Positions 17,426 to 25,300 of a stretch of 64,000 nt of DNA are shown piece by piece (position 1 is the stretch's first letter; each line of letters starts with the position of its first letter). The stretch is from Chryseobacterium sp. KACC 21268 (GTDB lineage: Bacteria; Bacteroidota; Bacteroidia; Flavobacteriales; Weeksellaceae): NCBI GenBank assembly GCA_028736075.1, contig CP117875.1, forward strand, positions 992,001-1,056,000, read 5' to 3'. Position numbers and translations under genes: made by a program. The notes under the pieces are model-generated. The model worked only from the letters and a program-made list of their open reading frames with translations, was not told where the DNA came from and searched no databases.

Positions 17426-18586
17426 TTATTTTATATATCTAACTTTTACTTCAATGTTGTAATTCATGTATAACATATCACTTAAGGATAATCCATGTTC
17501 TTTCATAAATGCATCATACGAACCTTCAAATTTAGGATTAAGAGGATAATCTCTATTTTTAAGTTGTTTCACCGAAAAATATTGACCTTGCCCAATAATT
17601 CTTCCACTAGTGGTTTCGTAGCCTGCCTGTGTCATTACTGTTTTCATGTATTCATTACTTGGCGCAGCTAATATATCTACCGAATCAAAATTACGGATAA
17701 TTTTTCCTCCAATTACTTGATGAATAAATGCTGCAGTATCCAAATTCTGTATCTGAGACATTTTTACCATTTGTATTTCGCCTTCGGCAATATTCAATAA
17801 TTTCATTTGCCGGAGGGTAAAGTAAGCGTGAGTAGGAATACCTCTGCCTTGAACCAATGGAATTTTTACATCTTCTATCCATCCTGGTAAATCATTTGCA
17901 AATCCATGATTAAAAGTAAATATCTTTTTCTTAGCATCAAAGTTTCGATAAAAATACCCTTCATAACCCTCAAATTTCGTTACAATCCCTCTACCGTATT
18001 TAGGATCAAAATTCTCAATATCTTTTAGACTTTCAAATCCTTTTGGTTTATAATTTACATCAATACTGTCAAATAATCCTTCCACATAGCCCATTCTTCC
18101 ATTTTCATACTTTATGGTATCGGCAATCTCTTCTAAAGTCTCTTCCAGTTTTTCTTTACTTACTTTCCCCCATTTTTTGTTGAATTTAGAAAGGTCTGCT
18201 TTAGTAAATTCTTCTATTACCTCGCCTTTGTACATTGCAACGTAGCTTTCAGCAAACTTTCCTTCTTTTTGCCCGCCTAAGAAAATGACGCCGTTTTCCG
18301 CCATTGTGTTACCAAGAGCTTTATATTCTACGCCTGAGAAAATCTCCTGAGGTTCCAAAACTTTCAAAGTGTTTTTCTGGAAATTGGAAATATTGGTTTC
18401 TAAAATGGCTTTTATTATCAGAGATTTGAGGTAATTCTTTGCGCTTCCCTCTGCTAATTTTGTAAGCAATTTTGCTGCACTAATGTAAAAACCACCAACA
18501 AGAGTCAATCCTGCTACTGCAAAACCGCCAACAGTATAAATTTTCTCCCACGTATTAAGAAACTCTGCTCTGCCTTCGCATTTCAA
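17426..18586 (-). CDS. Orphan polymorphic-toxin C-terminal cassette, family B (no ATG)
   Basis: The frame is open from the stop at 18637 and has no ATG; 18586 is only the first possible start (TTG). Homology to the full-length toxin begins before that TTG: KEEILKCEGRAEFLNTWEKI matches its residues about 415-433. So this is the C-terminal half of a toxin, detached from its N-terminus. Residues 1-150 are the shared hydrophobic linker (VGGFAVAGLTLVGGFYI; NGVIFLGGQKEG). The last 210 residues are a different toxin domain with FTFNHGFANDLPGWIED, GIPTHAYFTLRQMKLLNIAEG and IQMVKMSQIQNL; I do not know its activity. It lies between a terminator upstream and immunity B1 downstream. It is probably silent until recombined onto a full-length gene. 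Confidence 0.75.
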   Translation of the reverse strand: MKCEGRAEFLNTWEKIYTVGGFAVAGLTLVGGFYISAAKLLTKLAEGSAKNYLKSLIIKAILETNISNFQKNTLKVLEPQEIFSGVEYKALGNTMAENGVIFLGGQKEGKFAESYVAMYKGEVIEEFTKADLSKFNKKWGKVSKEKLEETLEEIADTIKYENGRMGYVEGLFDSIDVNYKPKGFESLKDIENFDPKYGRGIVTKFEGYEGYFYRNFDAKKKIFTFNHGFANDLPGWIEDVKIPLVQGRGIPTHAYFTLRQMKLLNIAEGEIQMVKMSQIQNLDTAAFIHQVIGGKIIRNFDSVDILAAPSNEYMKTVMTQAGYETTSGRIIGQGQYFSVKQLKNRDYPLNPKFEGSYDAFMKEHGLSLSDMLYMNYNIEVKVRYIK

Positions 18587-18610
18587 AATTTCTTCTTTGA
18601 GTAAGGTATT

Positions 18611-18636
18611 AAAAAAACCGCCTTTTCTGGCGGTTT
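18611..18636 (-). terminator. Terminator after immunity A2, also the edge of the orphan toxin cassette
   Basis: AAACCGCC pairs with GGCGGTTT (loop TTTTCT region), with a T-run on the minus strand. The orphan toxin homology begins within 30 bp after it. Confidence 0.85.
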
Positions 18637-18649
18637 AATTACATATTTT

Positions 18650-18970
18650 CTATTTCAGATAATCTGATAGATAATCTCCACTAAAATATTTATTCAATTT
18701 AAAAATAATACTTTCATAATGAATTTTAAAGAATCTAAAAAGCTCTTCATTACTATAAGGAGATTCTAACAATCCTTTATAGTCATATTCAGGATGTTCT
18801 ATAATCCATTCAAAAACCTCTTTGTTTTTCAAAACAGTATCAATTTTTAAATTTGATAAGTCAGAATCACCTGTCATATCTTTATACATATCTTTTAAAG
18901 TAAAGATTTCCTTTACCCTTTTTCTCCAAACCGCACCGTGTATGGCGTTCAATATTAGTTTCTGTTCCAT
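18650..18970 (-). CDS. Family-A immunity protein, copy A2
   Basis: The 106-aa soluble protein is homologous to the A1 protein at 19461-19793: LKDMYKDMTGDSDLSNLKID, KEVFEWIIEHPEYDYKGLLE and LNKYFSGDYL align along the length. It is acidic and aromatic-rich with no signal. It begins 3 nt after the stop of a broken family-A toxin tip, so its cognate toxin is dead while the immunity frame is intact. No named family is recognised. Confidence 0.75.
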   Translation of the reverse strand: MEQKLILNAIHGAVWRKRVKEIFTLKDMYKDMTGDSDLSNLKIDTVLKNKEVFEWIIEHPEYDYKGLLESPYSNEELFRFFKIHYESIIFKLNKYFSGDYLSDYLK

Positions 18971-18973
18971 AAT

Positions 18974-19430
18974 TTAATAACTTGATGTAAGTTTAATTTT
19001 TTCTTTAGTATTTTCTAAAATAATGCCTCGCATCTAATTCTTTTAAAGTATTTTTCTTTACAAAATCTAAAGATGGTATATAATGACCACTATCATTTGT
19101 TACTTCTTTAATAATTCCTTTTTCTATATATATTTCTCCTCCTGCTGAAATAGGTTTACCGCTAAGAAACGATGAATGATAAAACTAACTTACTTTTCTG
19201 TTTTTAGATAAATAAAGCTTTCCTTCTTCTGACATTACAAAAATTGCGTGGTTTACTTCTATTGGTTTTCCATCTCCCAAAACAGAAATACTTCCATTAG
19301 TATCAACTAAATTTCCTTTTAAATCTACAATCTTGTCGTGTTGTACAAAAACCTCTTAAGATTCTCTTTCTTTTTCGGTAAGGTATTTTACACCTTTTTC
19401 AAAATCTACTTTAGAACCGCCAGTATAAAT
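18974..19430 (-). pseudogene. Broken family-A toxin C-terminal cassette
   Basis: The minus strand reads YTGGSKVDFEKGVKYLTEKE and onward in close parallel to residues 610-763 of the intact toxin. It contains TAA where the intact protein has Tyr634, a TAG near residue 690, and a frameshift after DARHYF, after which ILENTKEKIKLTSSY ends the module. Conserved motifs remain readable (FYHSSFLSGKPISAGGE; NDSGHYIPSLDF). It has no start codon or N-terminal part. It starts within about 10 bp of the terminator of A1 and ends 3 nt before immunity A2, so it is a displaced tip with its immunity gene. Confidence 0.85.
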
Positions 19431-19431
19431 T

Positions 19432-19457
19432 AAAAAACCGCCAATTTTTGGCGGTTT
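19432..19457 (-). terminator. Terminator after immunity A1, also the edge of the broken toxin tip
   Basis: AAACCGCC pairs with GGCGGTTT around AATTTTT; T-run on the minus strand. It is nearly the same hairpin as at 18611-18636. Confidence 0.85.
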
Positions 19458-19460
19458 AAA

Positions 19461-19793
19461 TTACTCATTATTAAAATCTGAATATTTTATGATGTAATCT
19501 TCTTTAAAATATTTATCCAACCTATAAAGAATGTCTTGATAATAGATTTTAAAATAATTATATAAAATCTCGTTAGAATATTCATAATCCGAAAATTGGG
19601 TATAATTATATTCAGGATGTTCTAATATCCATTCAAACACTTTTTTAGTTTCTAATAAAATATCAATATCAATATTTTTTAAATCATATTCTCCGGAAAG
19701 ATTTTTGTAAATGTCTTTTAAAGAATGTATACTGCTAATATTTTTTCGAAACATAGCAATATTTATTTTCTGTTGTAATTTGTTATCGTTCAT
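19461..19793 (-). CDS. Family-A immunity protein, copy A1 (partner of the full-length toxin)
   Basis: The 110-aa soluble acidic protein starts 12 nt after the stop of the 763-aa toxin. It shares with A2 the core SLKDIYKNLSGEYDLKNIDI, KKVFEWILEHPEYNY and LDKYFKEDYI. Position directly after a polymorphic toxin and small size make it the likely immunity protein. The family is not recognised. Confidence 0.78.
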   Translation of the reverse strand: MNDNKLQQKINIAMFRKNISSIHSLKDIYKNLSGEYDLKNIDIDILLETKKVFEWILEHPEYNYTQFSDYEYSNEILYNYFKIYYQDILYRLDKYFKEDYIIKYSDFNNE

Positions 19794-19805
19794 ATTTTTT
19801 TTTAT

Positions 19806-22097
19806 TTAAAATCCTCTGCTAAATTTAATGTCTACTTCTCGATTAGTTCCATAAATAAAGTAATTTCTAGCATTTAATTCTTCTAATGAATTGTTTTTGA
19901 CCACATCCAAAGAAACTTGATAATGACCACTACCATCAGTTATCTCTTTAATAATCCCTTTTTCAATAAAAATTTCTCCAGCAACTGCTACCGGTTTACC
20001 AGCAAGGAAAGAGGAATGATGAAATTTACCTAACTCATACGTTTTTGAAATATAAATATTTCCTTTTTCTGACATTACAAATATAGCTTTATTTGATGTA
20101 AAAGGATTTTCTCCTTCAATAATTGAAACACTTCCATTAGTATCCATTAAGTTTCCTTTAACATCCACAATTTTATCGTGTTGTACAAAAACCTCGTAAG
20201 ATTCTCTTTCTTTTTCGGTCAGATATTTTACACCTTTTTCAAAATCAACACTATTTCCAGAGGTATATTTATCAATTAACCTTTTTGTTTCATAACTGGT
20301 TCCGGAAGCGGGTTCTTTGTCAAAATACTTCCAGACATCATCCTCCATCTCTTCCAGCACGTCAACAAGCTTCTCTTCCTTGTAGTAATTTCTGCCTACA
20401 TCTTTTATCTGCTTATAAAAAGAAGCTTTATCTCCTTTTGCAACAATACTAGAGTTGTAGACCATATTGTATTCTGTAACAACCTTATTCCCTTTGTTTA
20501 CATCTCCGGACAACAGTATTACACCTTGCTCCTGCAGTTTTGTCATACGATATTGGTCAAGAGCACCGCTTGTTGCAAGCACAATTTCGTTGTTATCTGT
20601 AAGAATTTTTACAGAGTTTCTTTCAAAATTAATAAGATTCACATCTAATAAAACACCAACAATATGTGTGATAATTGTGTTTTTTAGTTTAATATTCTTA
20701 ACAACTTCCGGAAGCGTCAAGAGCTTTAAACCTAATTTGTAAAAAGAGCTTATCAGTAAAACGCCACCTGTCAAAGCACCACCAACAGCATAAATACTAT
20801 CCCAAGTTTTCAAAAACTCTTCTCCGCCTTCTATCTGCGAAATCTGCTCACGAAATGCCTGTATCGTAAGGTCTGCACCAGCCAAAGCAATATCTGCAAT
20901 AGCCAGAAGCAGAAAATAGGGATTTCCGGTTGGCAAGGTCAAAACACCAATTACGACAGCCACCAAATCTGCTGCTATACGAATATTTTGCATCACGACT
21001 TCCCATTCTTCGGCATCTGCCAGAGCTTTGAGGTAGATGGCGGGAACAAGGTACATGACTTCTTTTTCTTCGTTTAAATCTTTAAGGTAAACCATATCCA
21101 AAGGATAGAATTCTCCGCCTTGATCCATATCTACGGTAACGGTTTCCATTGCATCTGGGTCGCCTTCTTTCGGGATAATTTTTGCTCTTTGCAGCTCATC
21201 TTTCTGCTGTTGCAAGAAGAAAGTGTCGGCATATTTTTTATTGCCTCCCTGCAAGGCTCCAAATTCCAGTATATCACTATTGATTTTATAACCTTTCCCG
21301 ATGGTAAATGTTTTAGCCGTTTTTTTGCGATTTTCGTTTTGGGCACGCATAGAAAGTACCATCATTATATTCGCCAAGACCATCTTGTTGCTTATTATTT
21401 TACCGTCGTATTCGGAGTTCCTATCCAGATTATAGTAAAGTCTGTTGAGGCGGTTGGGATTTTGGCGATAATAATTAAGAATCGGAATAGGATTATCAAA
21501 TGTTTTGAAAATCTGAATTACAGCAGTACTGCTATCTTTGAATATATTAGAATCGTCATCTGCTGAAAGGATTTCCAAATGGTTGAAGAAGGTTTCATTA
21601 TCAATAAGTGTTGATAGATTTGATAGAATGGACTCCGGAATATTCTTATAGATAAATTTAAGGCGGGCGGCATCTGTCTCATTGCGCAATGCATTTGCAA
21701 AGTTTTTGAGGAAATAATCATAATCAGCCTTATACTCGTCTACATCTCCATAGTTTAGCAATATGTTCAAATCCCGAAATTCTTTATAATATTCGGTTTC
21801 TAAAATAAACGCCGATTCATTACTGTCTTTGTAATAGAAATGCAAGCGGTAGTAAATTTTTTCCTTTTGAAAATCTATAGTATGAGTAATCCTCGCTTCA
21901 TCCCATTTTACGCCTACATTCCCAATTTTTGGATTTCTATAAACTTTTAGAGGTATTTGACCTCCTTTACTATTATTGATGCTTTTGTTTGGCGCAATTG
22001 ATTTTAATTCTTTTGGATTGTATGTAAATTGATAATTCCAGAATCCACTATTGGAAAGTTTTATTTTTCCAATAAGCAAATCAAGATTAATACTCAT
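19806..22097 (-). CDS. Full-length polymorphic-toxin-like protein
   Basis: I choose the ATG at 22097 (MSINLDLLIGKIKLSNSG), giving 763 aa; an upstream frame from 22259 overlaps another small gene and reads unlike protein. Layout: residues 1-370 form a soluble N-terminal part; 375-410 is a hydrophobic pair of helices (LVAVVIGVLTLPTG, YFLLLAIADIALAGADL); 415-600 is the linker shared with the orphan tip, including VGGALTGGVLLISSF; 610-763 is the variable C-terminal module, conserved in the broken tip next door, with KFHHSSFLAGKPVAVAGE (691-708) and DGSGHY (721-726). There is no Sec signal, so export would need a dedicated apparatus or a carrier such as the 1293-aa protein upstream. The activity is unknown. 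Confidence 0.75.
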   Translation of the reverse strand: MSINLDLLIGKIKLSNSGFWNYQFTYNPKELKSIAPNKSINNSKGGQIPLKVYRNPKIGNVGVKWDEARITHTIDFQKEKIYYRLHFYYKDSNESAFILETEYYKEFRDLNILLNYGDVDEYKADYDYFLKNFANALRNETDAARLKFIYKNIPESILSNLSTLIDNETFFNHLEILSADDDSNIFKDSSTAVIQIFKTFDNPIPILNYYRQNPNRLNRLYYNLDRNSEYDGKIISNKMVLANIMMVLSMRAQNENRKKTAKTFTIGKGYKINSDILEFGALQGGNKKYADTFFLQQQKDELQRAKIIPKEGDPDAMETVTVDMDQGGEFYPLDMVYLKDLNEEKEVMYLVPAIYLKALADAEEWEVVMQNIRIAADLVAVVIGVLTLPTGNPYFLLLAIADIALAGADLTIQAFREQISQIEGGEEFLKTWDSIYAVGGALTGGVLLISSFYKLGLKLLTLPEVVKNIKLKNTIITHIVGVLLDVNLINFERNSVKILTDNNEIVLATSGALDQYRMTKLQEQGVILLSGDVNKGNKVVTEYNMVYNSSIVAKGDKASFYKQIKDVGRNYYKEEKLVDVLEEMEDDVWKYFDKEPASGTSYETKRLIDKYTSGNSVDFEKGVKYLTEKERESYEVFVQHDKIVDVKGNLMDTNGSVSIIEGENPFTSNKAIFVMSEKGNIYISKTYELGKFHHSSFLAGKPVAVAGEIFIEKGIIKEITDGSGHYQVSLDVVKNNSLEELNARNYFIYGTNREVDIKFSRGF

Positions 22098-22287
22098 GTG
22101 TTTCCCAATCAATGTTATCAGAAGGAGATTCAATAGCATTATTGCTTTTTTGTGAAAATACTTTTGACTGTAATTTGTTTTGGTGAAAAGTATCAGGCGT
22201 GAGCACACTATTGTAAGCCGATAATAATATCTGCTGGCTTTCGTGATCGAAATCGTCAAAGTCTTTGAAATATTCTTTGTGTTTCAT
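22087..22287 (-). CDS. Small acidic protein before the toxin gene
   Basis: The 66-aa protein (MKHKEYFKDFDDFDHESQQI...) is acidic at its start and end (DNIDWETHEY). Its stop overlaps the toxin start by 11 bp, which argues for translational coupling and against a longer toxin start. It lies after a terminator-like hairpin downstream of the 1293-aa gene. I do not recognise it. A chaperone, adaptor or targeting tag for the toxin is possible from position only. Confidence 0.6.
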   Translation of the reverse strand: MKHKEYFKDFDDFDHESQQILLSAYNSVLTPDTFHQNKLQSKVFSQKSNNAIESPSDNIDWETHEY

Positions 22288-22304
22288 TTTATTATTTTTT
22301 AATT

Positions 22305-22332
22305 AAAAAGGGCGGCTTAGAAAACCGCCCCT
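22305..22332 (-). terminator. Terminator or attenuator between the 1293-aa gene and the toxin unit
   Basis: GGGCGG pairs with CCGCCC, with T-run on the minus strand (A-run at 22305-22309). It could limit toxin expression relative to the upstream genes. Confidence 0.75.
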
Positions 22333-22355
22333 TGAAATGGATTAAACAAATGTTA

Positions 22356-25300
22356 TTATTCTAAAGCTTTCTTAAGTTCTTCCAAAGGAAGCTCTGACAC
22401 GACCTGATCGTCGTCTGTGGTCAGCAACAGAGAATCTTCATCCAGACCGATCTTAGTGACCTGCTTATCGGTTCCAGATTCTATCATTGCAGCATTTTTT
22501 ACGAAATTGCTTACGGTAATGACTTCCTCCGGATTTTCGAACAATGCCGGATCTTCTTTTGTAAACGGAAGTGCTGATAATACTCTAAGACCGATACTTT
22601 CTGCCTGAAGGATTGTAAGCGATGTAGGAAGTCTTGTGATCCAAGGTTTGCCTTGTGCTTCTCCTTTCACATTCTTCATCTCATCTACAATAGATAGGTA
22701 CATTGGATCTCCGATCACTGGAACTTCGCCACCATTCCACAATCTGCCGGTTGACATATAGAACTGGACTGCATCCTCGAAGCCCGGACGAACCGTAACC
22801 ACGACTCTTGCCATCCCGCTTCTAAGGAAAGAACGGAAGAGCGGATCTATATTCTCCTGCTGGTACATATCATCCCAATCTTCTCTTTTGCCCCAATAAT
22901 ATGGGTAGTAGTTGTAGGACATAATATCCCATTCGAATGCCTGCTCCATAAACTTGGCGAGTGACGCATAATCGTCCAAGCCAATTCTGGTAACTTCAAA
23001 TCCTGCAACAGTACTTCCACTGTAAAGTGTTTTTCCTAATACTTTGTTGTTTTTGGAAACACTGTCATCTACCAAATACGCAATACTATTGTGTTTCAGA
23101 ACCTCTTGTTCAATTTGGCGATAGAACATTGGGTTGCCATCTTTGATATTGCTTGCTTTGGCATTTTCTTCTGCAACTTTGTTGTTATAATCTGCCAATG
23201 CGTCTTCGTAGGCTTTGATAATTGCGTTGAAAGTTTTTTGCTGCCATTGTTTTTCAGCTTCTTGAGTGAGTTTACATTTGATATTAATATTTACACTAGA
23301 TGCTAAAACTCCCAATTGACAATATGAAATAGGAATTGAACCAACAAAAGCATCAATACTTGTATAAATTTCATTAAGTTCCGTATTTCCGGCTAGAACT
23401 TTAGCCGTACTAAAAAGACTATTATTAGGATCCCCCCAGTCACCTGAGTTTTTAGTAATTGCAGAAGCGGCGATTGTTTTATATCCTTCTGGTAATTCTA
23501 AATTTGTAGATTCTGCTGCTGTTTCCGAAGCGTTTCCTTTTGATTCAGGTGCAGATTTATAACTGAAACTTTTCCCAATAAAAATTTCATCTTGTGGTTT
23601 ATCTTCCATTTCTACATTATAGAAACCGGACCAATACCTTACCGTGTCGTCAGAAATTTTTGAGAAATCTGCTAATGTAAAGTCTTTGGCAGTTCTAGGA
23701 TCAACTGGCTTATCAATAATTCCTTTTATAGATGCTGCTGCAAGCAAATGTAGTTTGGAAGGTTGCGGGATGGCAAACTCAAACATCATTCGTTTACCAT
23801 AATTCCAAACCCGGTTCTTCATCAGCTTATCTACCCATCTGTAAACGCCAACAACGTGCTGATCTCCTTTTCTGTTATCAAATCCGTGCGTGTTGTTTTC
23901 TTCGAACTCTTCGATCATTTTCTCTACACGTTCCTGATGCACTTTGGTAACTACTCTGTCCAATGCTCTTGCCGTCACTTCCTGAGCTTGAGTCACAGCC
24001 TGCCTCATACTGTCTTCTTTGGAACGGTGATTGGCGTAGCTTCCTGCTACGTTTAAAGAAAATGTATCGCCATAGCGAATCCCTGTATTTACATTTACTC
24101 CAATATCTGTATCTTCCTGAAGGATTTTTGATATTTCGGACTGCATCTCGAAACGGCTGGATGTTGTGGTATCTGTAGATCTTTCTCTTTCCGTGTCAGA
24201 AGATTTTGTATCAATGGTTTCGCTTCTTCTCAGGCGTCTTGTAGACTGGCTGCGATATTCACGAGCCATAATATTCTCAATATTGGCTACTTCGCCTTCT
24301 ACATAAGCGTGGGTTGTCTGTTCTACTTTCAGATAATCTGCAATTCCCAGTCTTTTGATGCCAAAACCTTTTGGAACGAATGAATTATTGGTGCTTACTG
24401 GGGTGCTTGGATTGTTTGTGCCTCCGGTGTCTGGATTATCTCCCCCAGTGTCGGTTCCTCCTGTATCACCACCATTTGTATCACCTGGATTTTCTACCAA
24501 ACTTATACTACTCTGCCCTATGAGATACCCACTTTCATTAGTATTATTTGTAAGTGCTCCGGCACGTGTTAATGTAACGCTTCCTTTATATTTTTTCCCA
24601 TCAGATAATGTAAAACTAACGTTCAGCGGGAATCCATTTTTAAAACTGTTTATTGGGAGCATATTAACACCACCAAACAATTGATAAATACCATTTGTAT
24701 ATTGAACAATGGAATTATCACTTACCGTATTGTTCGCTACATAGTTTTCGTAAGCGTTAATAATATAAACTGATTTATCTTCAAAGGTTAACATTACACT
24801 CCATGCATCACTTCTAAATATCGTTTGTGCTGTAAAATTTTTATATTCTGTTTTTGCAACAGTTGTATTATTAATCGGAATCAAGACTCCGCCAATACTT
24901 GCATACTGTTGTTTTTCAACTTCTGTGTTTTGGTAGATGACCTCGTTTGATTCCGCTAGTTTTTCATCAACTAATTCCAGGATTTCATCAGAACTTTGGT
25001 AGTTTTCCGGGAAAACAACTTCCTGTTCTACTGTATTTATATCCATCTGAGAATTTGCACTTGATTGCTGAGATTCAATTTTTTCCCTTACCCTTTCTAC
25101 AGTTTTGCCTATTAATCCGGCTAAAGATCTTAAAGCATTGTTAGAAAGTCTTTTTCTCAAATAATCCTGTTCGTTTTCAAACATGAATTCGAAATCATGG
25201 ATTTTTGGTTTTTGGACTCTTTTTAATGCTAAGCTTTTTGATGCTTTGCTTGCGGTCTCTTCCAAACCAGCTTCGGCTTCCAAAAGACGCTGTTCGTATT

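Noticed and set aside
22098-22259. Longer start for the 763-aa toxin (54 more residues)
   Set aside because: The extra residues overlap the 66-aa gene in another frame and read as a hydrophobic/basic run unlike a protein start. The ATG at 22097 follows the 66-aa stop closely.
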